A DNA stretch of 64,000 nucleotides from Nonomuraea thailandensis (GCF_024172165.1 NZ_JAMZEB010000002.1:11363001-11427000), one strand, 5' to 3'. Counted from the stretch's first letter, positions 16,144-29,309 are shown. The notes: generated by a model not told the origin, from the sequence alone. Program-made: numbers and translations.

Positions 16144-16863
16144 TCACAGCAGCCGCGCGAAGTGGTGCTGAGGCTTGCGGATCACCATGGTGATCTCGTC
16201 GTGGGAGGCGGGGAAGTAGCCGCTGGTCAGCTTGGACGCCAGCGCGACGGCCGCGGCGCCGATCCGGCGCGAGCGGGCGGGCCCGCTCAGGTCGCGCTCG
16301 TCGTCGGTGATCATCAGGCCCCGGCTGAGGCAGAACGCGTGCATCCCGTCGCTGGAGGCCAGGGGCTCGTACACGGCGGGCAGCGGGCCCGGCGTGCCGG
16401 GCCTGACCAGGCCGCGCCAGAGCAGGCGGCGCAGCGGCCCCGGCGTGAGGCGGTCGAGCAGCCCGTACGCCGAGCGCCGGTCGCGCATGCGCAGCAGCAC
16501 CAGCCCTCCGGGCCGCAGCGACTGCAGCAGCCGGTCGAAGACCAGCTCGGCGTGCCGCACCCGCTCCAGCAGGAACGACAGCTGGATGATGTCGAAACTG
16601 CGCGGCGGCAGCGGCACCGAGCGAAGGTCGCCCAGCTGCCAGGCGACCAGGTCGGCCCGCTCCTCCAGGACCCGCCTGATCGCGGGATGGTCCTCGTCGG
16701 CCCCCGTGACCCTGGTATCGATGTGCTCGAGCACCAGCGGCTCGTCGTGGGCGCACCCGGCGACCAGCACGTCCAGCCGCCTCATCGGTTGCCCGGCAAC
16801 GTGCTCGCGGACCCGCTGACCGAAGAGGTCGCCTCGCTGGGCGACCGATCGCACCTCAGACAT
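16144..16863 (-). CDS. Class I SAM-dependent methyltransferase
   Basis: A 239-residue protein with a Rossmann-type methyltransferase pattern: DVLVAGCAHDE (motif I region, weak G-x-G), a mid-region acidic strand (TGADEDHPAIRR), SFDIIQLSFLLERV and LLQSLRPGGLVLLRM (motif III/IV). The ATG at 16863 is selected over an in-frame TTG. It lies 109 bases upstream of cysC on the same strand and so may belong to the sulfation/glycan locus, for example methylating a sugar, but a lipid or small-molecule substrate is equally possible. It diverges from the cupin gene. Confidence 0.75.
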   Translation of the reverse strand: MSEVRSVAQRGDLFGQRVREHVAGQPMRRLDVLVAGCAHDEPLVLEHIDTRVTGADEDHPAIRRVLEERADLVAWQLGDLRSVPLPPRSFDIIQLSFLLERVRHAELVFDRLLQSLRPGGLVLLRMRDRRSAYGLLDRLTPGPLRRLLWRGLVRPGTPGPLPAVYEPLASSDGMHAFCLSRGLMITDDERDLSGPARSRRIGAAAVALASKLTSGYFPASHDEITMVIRKPQHHFARLL

Positions 16864-16925
16864 GTGACCTACAGTAATCAACCTCTTCCCCTTCGTAATG
16901 CATTTCCCTGCTAGCGTCCTGCCCC

Positions 16926-17288
16926 GTGAGCGATCAGGTCTACGTCGGCAACGCGGGTGTGGACGCCGCGGGCGACCGGGGATGGCTGCTCGGCCACTTC
17001 AAACCCCCCGGCGACCCAAGACACAGCGAGGACGTCGAGATCAAGTGGGGCGTGCACCCCGCCGGCGACGAGCGGGCCGAGTGGGTCAAGGGGGAGGCGC
17101 GCACCGCGCTGCTCGTGCTCATCAGCGGCCGGTTCCGGGTCGAGCTGCCCGGGCGCGGCGTGCTCCTGTCCGAGCCCGGCGACTACGTGGTGTGGGGCAG
17201 GGGCGTCGACCATTCCTGGCGGGCGGAGGAGGCCTCGACGGTGCTGACCGTGCGCTGGCCTTCCGTGCCTGGTTATCGAGTTGGCTGA
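16926..17288 (+). CDS. Cupin-domain protein
   Basis: A small 120-residue protein. The core GVHPAGDERAEW, LLVLISGRFRVELPG and LSEPGDYVVWGRGVDHSW has the two glycine-rich cupin motifs, with the histidines expected for a metal site partly kept (GVH, DHSW). A TAGCGT hexamer sits 8 bases before the GTG start, so the transcript may be almost leaderless. It lies between the polysaccharide locus and mfd. Function is unknown; such lone cupins often bind a small ligand or act as sugar epimerase-like enzymes. Confidence 0.7.
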   Translation: MSDQVYVGNAGVDAAGDRGWLLGHFKPPGDPRHSEDVEIKWGVHPAGDERAEWVKGEARTALLVLISGRFRVELPGRGVLLSEPGDYVVWGRGVDHSWRAEEASTVLTVRWPSVPGYRVG

Positions 17289-17308
17289 GCCGTCGCGGCG
17301 AGTAGGCT
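17281..17308 (+). promoter_or_regulatory. Candidate mfd promoter
   Basis: TTGGCT (17281-17286) and TAGGCT (17303-17308) are separated by 16 bases, close to the actinobacterial sigma-A pattern. The -35 box overlaps the end of the cupin gene. Confidence 0.4.
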
Positions 17309-17380
17309 GGGGAGAGACCCCCGCGACCTGACACGGCCGGGGGTAATCGTGTTGCCGTCGTGGGGCTGTGGGCGTATCTG

Positions 17381-20869
<3,489 letters not shown>

Positions 20870-20899
20870 CGGCGGTTTTCTGGTCGGAAAGGGACGTAC

Positions 20900-21499
20900 G
20901 TGAAATCGATACGAGTGGCCGTGGCCGCCGCTGCGGCGGTCGCGGCGCTGACCGCCTGCTCCTCGCCCATGCAGGCCGGGGCCGCGGCCGTGGTCGGGAG
21001 CGAGCGCATCTCCATGAGCAAGCTGAACGACGACACGCAGGCCTACCTGGCCGCGCTGAAGAAGGCTCAGCTCGACGAGACGGCGCTGGGCGTGCCGGCC
21101 AACCAGGCCGTGCTGCAGCGCCTGGTCAACGTGAGCGTGTCCAAGCAGCTCATGACCCGGCACAAGGTGCAGGTGAGCGAGACCGAGATCGACGCGGCGC
21201 TCAAGGACCCGGGCCAGTTCCAGTCGCCCGAGATCAACCTGCTGGCCAACGGCGTCGCGCCGAGCGACGCCCGCGACTACGCGCGCGCCATGGTGGGCCT
21301 GACCAAGCTCCAGCAGCAGTTCGGCGGCCAGGCCGGGCAGGAGCGGCTGGTCCAGGAGTTCACCTCCATCAAGCCGGTCTTCAACCCCCGCTTCGGCACG
21401 CTGAACGCGCAGCGCTCGGAGCAGAACCCGTCGCTGTTCGTCGACACCGGCAGGTTCGGCAAACTCACCCAGCAGGCGCAGCAGCCGGCCCAGGGCTGA
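20900..21499 (+). CDS. SurA N-terminal domain lipoprotein
   Basis: A 199-residue protein with a signal peptide ending in the lipobox LTAC, so exported and lipid-anchored. Residues 30-150 (AAVVGSERISMSKLNDD to MVGLTKLQQQFG) form the helical SurA_N-type chaperone domain found upstream of peptidyl-prolyl isomerase domains. No parvulin domain follows. The GTG start has GGAAAGGGA upstream. Its position between mfd and mazG is the usual one in actinomycetes. A chaperone role for secreted proteins is inferred from family. Confidence 0.88.
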   Translation: MKSIRVAVAAAAAVAALTACSSPMQAGAAAVVGSERISMSKLNDDTQAYLAALKKAQLDETALGVPANQAVLQRLVNVSVSKQLMTRHKVQVSETEIDAALKDPGQFQSPEINLLANGVAPSDARDYARAMVGLTKLQQQFGGQAGQERLVQEFTSIKPVFNPRFGTLNAQRSEQNPSLFVDTGRFGKLTQQAQQPAQG

Positions 21500-21501
21500 T
21501 C

Positions 21502-22437
21502 GTGCCGCTGATCGTCGTCACCACCTCGCCCAGGGTCGCGCCGGGCCTGCTGAGCCATCAGGCCTGGCAGGCGCTGCGCTCCGGCCCCGTGCTCACCGGC
21601 TCGGGCTCGCACCCGCAGCTTCCCTACCTGGCCGAGGCCGGGATCGAGGTCGAGGTCGTCGAGCCCGACCCGCGGGCGCTGGCCGTGCGCGCGGCGGGCG
21701 AGAGCGTGGTGTGGCTGTCCGATCAGGACGGCGAGGACTTCATGCGCGCCGTCGGGCACGCCGCCGTCGCGCTCGACGAGCCGCCGCTGATCGAGGTCGT
21801 GCCCGGGTCGTACGACCTGCCGGGGGCGCGGGTGCTCGACCTGGTGGCGGTCATGGACCGGCTGCGCACCGAGTGCCCGTGGGATCGCAAGCAGACGCAC
21901 GAGACGCTGGTGCCGTACCTGCTGGAAGAGGCCTACGAGGTCCTCGAGACGATCGAGCAGGGCGACTATCCGGCGCTCCGCGAGGAGCTGGGCGACCTGC
22001 TGCTGCAGGTGGTCTTCCACGCGCGGGTGGCCGAGGGCTTCGACATGGACGACGTGGCGGCCGGGATCGTGGAGAAGCTGGTCCGGCGGCATCCGCACGT
22101 GTTCGGCTCGGTGCGGGCCGAGAGCGCCGACGAGGTCAACGACAACTGGGAAGCGATCAAGGCGGCCGAGCGGGCGGCCAAGGGCCGCGAGTCGGTGCTC
22201 GACGGGGTGCCGATGGGGCAGCCGGCGCTGTCGCTGGCCGCGCAGCTCATGCGCAGGGCCGAGCGGGCCGGGGCGCCCGAGTCGCTGGCGGCGGCGGTCG
22301 GGCAGGGCGTCGCGCGGGAGCTGTTCGACCTGGTCCGGCGGGCCGCCGAGGCCGGGCTGGACGCCGAGGCCGAGCTGCGGGCCGCGGCGCGGTCGTACCG
22401 TGATCGGGTCCGTGCGTGGGAGTCCACCACCGACTGA
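21502..22437 (+). CDS. mazG: Nucleoside triphosphate pyrophosphohydrolase MazG
   Basis: A 311-residue product. The MazG domain begins around residue 115 (LVAVMDRLRTECPWDRKQT) with the EExxE helix LLEEAYEVLE and EELGDLLLQVVFHARVA, which bind Mg-NTP. It hydrolyses NTPs to NMP and pyrophosphate, cleaning non-canonical nucleotides and modulating (p)ppGpp levels in some bacteria. The first 110 residues (IVVTTSPRVAPGLLS) are the actinobacterial extension seen in mycobacterial MazG. The GTG at 21502 follows the lipoprotein stop by 2 bases. Confidence 0.95.
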   Translation: MPLIVVTTSPRVAPGLLSHQAWQALRSGPVLTGSGSHPQLPYLAEAGIEVEVVEPDPRALAVRAAGESVVWLSDQDGEDFMRAVGHAAVALDEPPLIEVVPGSYDLPGARVLDLVAVMDRLRTECPWDRKQTHETLVPYLLEEAYEVLETIEQGDYPALREELGDLLLQVVFHARVAEGFDMDDVAAGIVEKLVRRHPHVFGSVRAESADEVNDNWEAIKAAERAAKGRESVLDGVPMGQPALSLAAQLMRRAERAGAPESLAAAVGQGVARELFDLVRRAAEAGLDAEAELRAAARSYRDRVRAWESTTD

Positions 22438-22511
22438 GTTTGGCGCGATAACTCGCGAAATGTCAGGATCCCCTGGGGGCTGTGACCACTGAGACCAGGG
22501 GGACTTGTTCC

Positions 22512-24551
22512 GTGGAGCTGAGACCGCTGCACTCGGGGGAGCCGCGGCAGGTGGCGGGTTACCGCCTGCTCGGCGGGCTGGGCGACGGCGGGCAGGGCTC
22601 GGTGTTCCTGGGGGAGGACGCCGAGGGCGGGCGCTCCGCCGTCAAGGTGCTGCACGCGCGGCTGCTGGGCGACGCGCGGGCCGAGCGCAGGTTCCTCCAG
22701 GAGAGCGCGATCGCGGCCGGGGTCGCCGGGTTCTGCACGGCGAAGGTGCTGGACAGCGGGCTGATCGAGGGGCGGCCGTACATCGTCAGCGAGTTCATCG
22801 ACGGGCCGTCGCTGCACCACCAGGTCGCGCACGCCGGGCCGCTGGCAGGAGGCGAGCTGGAGCGCCTCGCGGTGGGCACGATCACCGCGCTGACCGCCGT
22901 CCACGGCGCCGGGATCGTGCACCGGGACTTCAAGCCCAGCAACATCCTGATGGGGCCCGACGGGCCGCGGGTGATCGACTTCGGCATCGCCAAGGCCATG
23001 GACGCCGCAACGACGGCCAGCAGTGTGGTGGGGACGCCCGGGTTCATGGCGCCCGAGCAGATCGCCGGGGAGAGCGTGACGGCGGCCTCGGACGTGTTCA
23101 GCTGGGCCTCCACGATGGGGTTCGCGGCGACGGGGGAGCCGCTGTTCGGGCGCGACTCGATCCCGGCCGTGATGCACCGCATCCTGAACGCCGAGCCGGA
23201 CCTCGGCGAGGTGGAGGAGCCGCTGCGCTCGGTGCTGCGGGCCTGCCTGGCCAAGGAGCCGGGGGTGCGGCCGACGGCGGACGGCGTGCTGATGCGCCTC
23301 TTGGGCCGCCAGGCCGCCACCGCCCTCATGCCGCCTGTGGTCACGGACCCTCCTGGCACCGCTGTCATGCCGGCGGTGGTCACGGACTCTCCTGGCACGG
23401 CCCCCATGCCTGCGGTGGGCACCTTCCCCTTGCCTGCGGTGGGCACGGCCCCTCTGCCGCCGGTCGCCGTCCCCGGCCCGTCGGGCACCTCGCCCCTTCC
23501 CCCGGTCACCGGCGACGAAGGGCTCGCCGAGCCGGGCGCCGCGGGCCGCGACAGGCATCGGCGGCTGGCCACCGCGGGCGTGGGCGCGCTGCTGGTCGTG
23601 GGGCTGGTGGCCGGCGTGTTATGGCGGGGCTGGACGACGTCGGACGGCGGCGCGTCCCCGCGCACGTCCTCGGACACGGCGTTCGGGGTGGAGCTCGGGC
23701 CCGCGTTCGGGCCGGGCACCGGCGCGGACGTCGCGGCGATCGCGATCGGCTACCACAGGGGCGCCCCCGTGGTCGCGTACGCCGACCGGAACGACAGCTC
23801 GATCAACGTGTGGGACGCCCGGGCCGGCAGGCGGGTGGGAAGGCTGGCCGTCCCCGCCCGCACCTCCGTGCGGTCCCTGGGCCTGGCCACGGTCGGCGGC
23901 AGCCAGACCGTCGTCTGGACGGGAGAGGACGGCCGCGTGCGGCGCTGGCGGATCGGCGACTCCAAGCAGGGCCCGTGGCAGACCGGCTGCGCGGCCGACG
24001 GCGTCCTGGGCCTGGGCACGTGGCGTGGCCACGCGGTCGCCGTGATCGGCTGCCCCGACGGCCAGGTCCGGACGATCGACCTGGTCACGCACGAGCTCGT
24101 GGGCGAGCGCCGCACCGTCTCCACCCCCGTCAAGGCGGTGGCCTGGAACGGGCGGACCGGCAGGCCGCTGATCGGCACCGACCACGGCGTCATCGGCGAC
24201 GACCCGGGCGTCATCGCCAAGGGCAGGGTCCGCTCGCTGACCGCGCTCGGCGACGACCTGGCCGCCGTCACGGTGGGCACCTCCACCGACCTGTACGACC
24301 TGGCCACGGGCGAGCTCGTCCGCTCGCTCGGCACGGGAGGCACGGCCGTCGGCGGCACGACCGCCGGAGGGACGGCGCTGGTCGCCGCGGGCGGCGACGG
24401 CGTCAGCGTGTGGAACGCTGGCAGCGGCTCCCGGCTGGGCCGCCTGCCGGGCACGGGACCCGGCGTGACGTCGCTGGCGGTGGGCGACGGCCTCCTGGTG
24501 GCCGAGACCGGCGGCCGGTTCAGAGCCTGGAGCCTGACGGGCGGCACCTGA
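22512..24551 (+). CDS. Transmembrane Ser/Thr protein kinase with extracellular propeller-like sensor
   Basis: About 679 residues. The kinase (1-265) has GLGDGGQGSVF as the glycine loop, AVKVL for the ATP lysine, HRDFKPSN (catalytic; usual HRDLKPxN), DFGIAK and APEQ. Residues 270-345 are a Pro/Thr-rich juxtamembrane region with repeated MPxVxT units. LLVVGLVAGVLW near 355-370 is the single membrane helix, followed by a WD40/PQQ-like beta-propeller of about 300 residues outside the cell. GTG 22512 has AGGGGGA eight bases before it; GTG 22482 is an alternative. The helix contains a rare TTA codon at 23619-23621. The propeller ligand is unknown. Confidence 0.92.
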   Translation: MELRPLHSGEPRQVAGYRLLGGLGDGGQGSVFLGEDAEGGRSAVKVLHARLLGDARAERRFLQESAIAAGVAGFCTAKVLDSGLIEGRPYIVSEFIDGPSLHHQVAHAGPLAGGELERLAVGTITALTAVHGAGIVHRDFKPSNILMGPDGPRVIDFGIAKAMDAATTASSVVGTPGFMAPEQIAGESVTAASDVFSWASTMGFAATGEPLFGRDSIPAVMHRILNAEPDLGEVEEPLRSVLRACLAKEPGVRPTADGVLMRLLGRQAATALMPPVVTDPPGTAVMPAVVTDSPGTAPMPAVGTFPLPAVGTAPLPPVAVPGPSGTSPLPPVTGDEGLAEPGAAGRDRHRRLATAGVGALLVVGLVAGVLWRGWTTSDGGASPRTSSDTAFGVELGPAFGPGTGADVAAIAIGYHRGAPVVAYADRNDSSINVWDARAGRRVGRLAVPARTSVRSLGLATVGGSQTVVWTGEDGRVRRWRIGDSKQGPWQTGCAADGVLGLGTWRGHAVAVIGCPDGQVRTIDLVTHELVGERRTVSTPVKAVAWNGRTGRPLIGTDHGVIGDDPGVIAKGRVRSLTALGDDLAAVTVGTSTDLYDLATGELVRSLGTGGTAVGGTTAGGTALVAAGGDGVSVWNAGSGSRLGRLPGTGPGVTSLAVGDGLLVAETGGRFRAWSLTGGT

Positions 24552-24739
24552 CGCGTGGCGTCCGGCGGGCGGCACCTGGCGGGCGGCGTCCCGTGGACGG
24601 CGCCGCGTGGACGGCACTGGACGGGCGGGAGCCGCGATGCCGGCGGCGGTCGTGCCGGCCGGTGACCGTGCCCACCCGGCGCGGAGCCGTACCGATAGGC
24701 TCTGATGGCATATCACCTTTCGATTTAGGAGCGCATCCC

Positions 24740-26017
<1,278 letters not shown>

Positions 26018-26022
26018 TTTCG

Positions 26023-26064
26023 AGTACGGCTCGCGGGTCCCCGAGATCTCCCGCGAGCCGTACT
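26023..26064 (+). terminator. Strong hairpin downstream of eno
   Basis: Two perfect 15-base arms (26023-26037 and 26050-26064) flank a 12-base loop. There is no T-run, as is usual for actinobacterial terminators. It may attenuate read-through into the ftsB-like gene, which begins 9 bases later. Confidence 0.65.
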
Positions 26065-26073
26065 TGAGGGGGT

Positions 26074-26499
26074 GTGCAGCAATTGGCGAAGAGGCCGCAG
26101 CTGACCGGGCGGGCCGCCATCCTGGCCGTCGTGGTCTGCGCGATCGCGATGAGCCTGGCCTACCCTGTCCGCGAGTACATCAGCGGGCGTCGCAGCATCA
26201 CCGAGCTGGAGGCGGAGAAGGCCAGGGTGGAGGCGGAGCGGCAGGCTCTGCTGGCGCGTGACAGGCAGGCCGACGACCCCAACTGGATCAAGAAGACGGC
26301 CAAGGAACGACTGCACTACTGCGGGCCCGGCGAGAAGTGCTTTGTGGTGATGGAGCCGGATCAGGGCACGGAGAAGACGGTCGTCAAGCAACCGGTGGCG
26401 GTGCCGCCGTGGTACGAGACGCTCTGGGAGTCGGTGGAGGCCGCCGACAAGGGCACCGGGCGCCGGGCGGTGACAGGGAAGGAAAGTGTTGGACAGTAA
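26074..26499 (+). CDS. FtsB/DivIC-like septum formation protein
   Basis: A 141-residue single-pass membrane protein. Residues 10-30 (GRAAILAVVVCAIAMSLAY) form the helix, residues 40-70 (SITELEAEKARVEAERQAL) the coiled coil and the following ERLHYCGPGEKCFVVM region the conserved FtsB end. These small proteins join FtsL and FtsQ in the divisome. Two cysteines in the usual YVxPGE motif position are uncommon. Start could be GTG 26074 or TTG 26083. The DUF501 gene overlaps its 3' end by 14 bases. Confidence 0.88.
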   Translation: MQQLAKRPQLTGRAAILAVVVCAIAMSLAYPVREYISGRRSITELEAEKARVEAERQALLARDRQADDPNWIKKTAKERLHYCGPGEKCFVVMEPDQGTEKTVVKQPVAVPPWYETLWESVEAADKGTGRRAVTGKESVGQ

Positions 26500-26977
26500 G
26501 GACGTCGAGGTCGTCGAGAAGCAGCTCGGGCGGCCGCCCAGGGGGCTGCGCGAGGTGGCGCACCGTTGCCCGTGCGGAAACCCCGACGTGGTGGAGACCG
26601 CGCCCCGGCTGCCCGACGGCTCGCCCTTCCCGACCCTGTACTACCTGACCTGCCCGAAGGCGGCCTCGGCCATCGGCACGCTGGAGGGCTCGGGCCTGAT
26701 GCGGGAGATGCAGGCCAGGCTGGCCACCGAGCCCGAGCTGGCGCAGGCCTACCAGGCGGCCCACGACGACTACGTCGCCAGGCGCGACGAGGCCGCCAAG
26801 CAGGAGGGGCTGACGCCGCTCCCGCGTGACATGCAGAGCACGGGTGGCATGCCGGAGCGGGTCAAGTGCCTGCACGCGCTGGTGGCGCACGAGCTGGCGG
26901 CCCCCGGGGTGAACCCGTTCGGCAGGGAGGCGCTCGACGCCCTCCCCGACTGGTGGAGTGACGGACCATGCGTGTAG
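26486..26977 (+). CDS. DUF501 family protein
   Basis: A 163-residue cytoplasmic protein matching the DUF501 pattern found in nearly all actinobacteria. VEKQLGRPPRGLREVAHRCP, FPTLYYLTCP, GLMREMQ, and VKCLHALVAHELAAPGVNP are conserved, with several cysteines (CPCG, CP, CLH) that may bind a metal. It overlaps its ftsB-like and ppx neighbours by 14 and 10 bases. Function has not been established for the family. Confidence 0.9.
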   Translation: MLDSKDVEVVEKQLGRPPRGLREVAHRCPCGNPDVVETAPRLPDGSPFPTLYYLTCPKAASAIGTLEGSGLMREMQARLATEPELAQAYQAAHDDYVARRDEAAKQEGLTPLPRDMQSTGGMPERVKCLHALVAHELAAPGVNPFGREALDALPDWWSDGPCV

Positions 26978-27951
26978 CCGCCATCGACTGCGGCACCAAT
27001 TCCGTACGACTGCTCATCGCCGACGTCGGCCCGGCCACCGATCCAGGTGCCGGTCCAGGTGCCGGCCCGGGCGAGCTGGCGGACGTCGAGCGGCTGATGG
27101 AGATCGTCCGCCTGGGCGAGGGCGTCGACAGGACGGGCAGGCTCGCGCCCGACGCCCTGGCGCGCACGTTCAAGGCGATGCGCTCCTATCAGGAGCTGAT
27201 CGAGCGCCACGGCGCCACCGCCACGAGGGTGGTGGCCACGAGCGCGACCAGGGACGCGGCCAACCGGCACGAGTTCGTCGAGGGCGTGCGCGAGATCTTC
27301 GGCGTGGAGCCGGAGGTGGTGTCGGGGGCCGAGGAGGCGGAGCTGTCGTTCACGGGCGCGACCAGGGGGCTGCTGCGCCTGTCGCCCGAGACGGAGGTGC
27401 CGCAGGGGCCGCTGCCCCCGTACCTGGTGGTGGACATCGGCGGGGGCTCCACGGAGTTCGTGGTCGGCGCCGAGCACGCCCAGGCGGCGCTGTCGGTCGA
27501 CATCGGCTGCGTGCGCCTGACCGAGCGGCACCTGCGCGGCGCGGGCGACCCGTCGCCGGCGGCGGCCCTGGAGGCCGTGGTGGCCGACATCGAGGCCGCG
27601 CTCGACCGGGTGGAGGCCGAGGTCCCGGTCCGCGAGGCGCACACGCTCGTGGGCCTGGCGGGCTCGGTGACGACGGTCGCGGGCATCGCGCTCGACCTCC
27701 CCGAGTACGACTCGCAGCGCATCCACCATTCGCGGATCTCCGCCGAGCAGGTGCACGACGTGACGCGGCGGCTGCTCGCGATGACCCATGGTGAGCGCGC
27801 GGCGCTGCCGGTGATGCATCCGGGGAGGGTTGACGTGATTGGCGCGGGTGCGCTAATTCTTGACCGGATCGTTCGTCGTTTCGCGTTTTCCCAGGTCGTG
27901 GTGAGCGAACACGACATCCTCGATGGAATCGCCTGGTCCCTCGCCGGTTAG
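26968..27951 (+). CDS. Exopolyphosphatase / pppGpp phosphohydrolase (Ppx/GppA)
   Basis: The 327-residue product has the ASKHA-fold P-loops AIDCGTNSVRLLI near the N-terminus and VVDIGGGSTEFVVG near residue 155, plus VATSATRDAANR. Members hydrolyse polyphosphate or pppGpp. A short in-frame tandem repeat encoding DPGAGPGAGPGE near residue 30 is an addition to the usual loop. The ATG start overlaps the DUF501 end by 10 bases. It closes the conserved mfd-ppx block. Confidence 0.95.
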   Translation: MRVAAIDCGTNSVRLLIADVGPATDPGAGPGAGPGELADVERLMEIVRLGEGVDRTGRLAPDALARTFKAMRSYQELIERHGATATRVVATSATRDAANRHEFVEGVREIFGVEPEVVSGAEEAELSFTGATRGLLRLSPETEVPQGPLPPYLVVDIGGGSTEFVVGAEHAQAALSVDIGCVRLTERHLRGAGDPSPAAALEAVVADIEAALDRVEAEVPVREAHTLVGLAGSVTTVAGIALDLPEYDSQRIHHSRISAEQVHDVTRRLLAMTHGERAALPVMHPGRVDVIGAGALILDRIVRRFAFSQVVVSEHDILDGIAWSLAG

Positions 27952-27988
27952 CTGAAGAAATCCGGACATTTCCGATCTGCGGGTCGTG

Positions 27989-28019
27989 TTGAGCGTGCAT
28001 TCAGTATTGTGATTAGGTA
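27989..28019 (+). promoter_or_regulatory. Weak promoter candidate for the secreted three-domain protein
   Basis: TTGAGC (27989-27994) and TTAGGT (28013-28018) are spaced by 18 bases. A leader of about 100 bases would follow. Matching is modest. Confidence 0.3.
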
Positions 28020-28123
28020 AAGGGGCATTACGGGGGCTTTGCCATATCGCTGTGCGCGAAAGGCGCCGGCGTGGCGACCGTTCCCGAGCGCGTCTCTTCC
28101 CTCACGGAATGGAGCACTCTCAC

Positions 28124-29227
28124 ATGATGTCTGTTGGGTTAGCACGTAAGGCCGCTGCCTTCGGCGCGTCGGCCGCGGTGCTGGCCGCCCTGTCTGCGGG
28201 CCTGATGTCCAGCCCCGCTCAGGCGGCCGCCGGTTCGGGCCCCAAGGTGTCGGTCTCCGCGCCGAAGGCCTCGCCTGGCGACTATGACGGTTCCTGCCCG
28301 ACCAAGATCAACTTCTCTGCCCAGGTCAAGGTGCCCGTCAAGGGCAAGACGGAGCTGGCCTACCGCTGGCTCCACGGTGACGGGTCCAAGAGCAAGGTCA
28401 ACGTGATCAAGCTCTCGGGCAAGGGCACCAAGACCGTGACGGTCAAGCAGTCCATCACCTTCAAGGACGACGTCAAGGGTTGGGAGGCCATTCAGGTCCT
28501 CGGCCCCAAGAAGGTCACCTCGAAGAAGGGCTACTTCTCCGTCTCCTGCCAGAAGCCGCAGGAGGACGTGCGTACGCACCTCGACGTGTCTGTCTCGGCC
28601 CGCGCCTGGGCCAGCCCGAGCTCGTACGCCGGCCGTTGCGACACCTACGGCGACAAGATCGACTTCACCGGCGTGATCAAGACGAACCGCCCCTCGTGGG
28701 TGCGGTACCGCTGGGTCCTCAACGGTGACGTGGTCGACTACGGCAAGATCAAGGTCCGCGACGCCCGCAAGGTCGGCTTCGGCATCAACCCGCGTCACAG
28801 CCAGCGTGGCTGGGCGCAGCTCCAGGTGCTGAGCCCCGACGCGACCTCCTCCAACCGGGCCTACTACAAGGTCTGGTGCAAGGACGACCGCCGGGACGAC
28901 CACCACGACGACCACAAGGGCGACCACAAGGGCCCTGACTCGCCCGCCGGCGCGCTCTCCGCGTCCGCTTCCGTGACGACCGGCACCGGCTGCACGGTCA
29001 CCGCCACGGGCTCGGTCACCTCGGCCAAGGCCGGCACGGTCACCTACAACTGGGCTCTGAACGGCACGGTGCTGAGCACCGGCTCGGTCGAGTTCGGCGC
29101 CGATGGCGGCTCGAAGCCCATCAACGGCTTCTCGACCACGTCGGAGATCAAGAACGGCACCGTGACCCTCTCGGTCTCGGGCGCTGGTGGCAGCGACAGC
29201 GACAGCAAGTCCTTCGTCTGCAGCTAG
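28124..29227 (+). CDS. Secreted protein with three Cys-paired repeats and an Asp/His-rich linker
   Basis: A 367-residue exported protein. The Sec signal peptide ends near SSPAQA. Three beta-rich modules follow, each bounded by one cysteine near its start and another at its end: about residues 35-145 (GSCPT...SVSCQ), 155-265 (GRCDT...VWCK) and 285-367 (GCTVT...FVCS). Between modules 2 and 3 lies an Asp/His/Lys linker (DDRRDDHHDDHKGDHKG) that could bind metal. The start at ATG 28124 is chosen because GGAG lies about 8 bases upstream. Codon 6 is the rare TTA. A hairpin terminator follows. No family is recognised; the modules may be Ig-like. Confidence 0.8.
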   Translation: MMSVGLARKAAAFGASAAVLAALSAGLMSSPAQAAAGSGPKVSVSAPKASPGDYDGSCPTKINFSAQVKVPVKGKTELAYRWLHGDGSKSKVNVIKLSGKGTKTVTVKQSITFKDDVKGWEAIQVLGPKKVTSKKGYFSVSCQKPQEDVRTHLDVSVSARAWASPSSYAGRCDTYGDKIDFTGVIKTNRPSWVRYRWVLNGDVVDYGKIKVRDARKVGFGINPRHSQRGWAQLQVLSPDATSSNRAYYKVWCKDDRRDDHHDDHKGDHKGPDSPAGALSASASVTTGTGCTVTATGSVTSAKAGTVTYNWALNGTVLSTGSVEFGADGGSKPINGFSTTSEIKNGTVTLSVSGAGGSDSDSKSFVCS

Positions 29228-29270
29228 GCCGCGTGAGGCGCGCCTGGAACGGCACGACGACGACCGGTTG

Positions 29271-29306
29271 AACCGGGTGGCCCCGCAGGGGTGCCACCCG
29301 GTTTTT
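29271..29306 (+). terminator. Intrinsic terminator after the secreted protein gene
   Basis: Two perfect 11-base arms (29271-29281 and 29293-29303) are followed by a T-run (TTTTT within 29302-29306). This is the most classical rho-independent terminator in the window. Confidence 0.85.
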
Positions 29307-29309
29307 CTG

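Noticed and set aside
27989..28123. Riboswitch in the leader of the secreted protein gene
   Set aside because: The leader is about 100 bases, but I could not match it to the conserved core of any riboswitch class I know.
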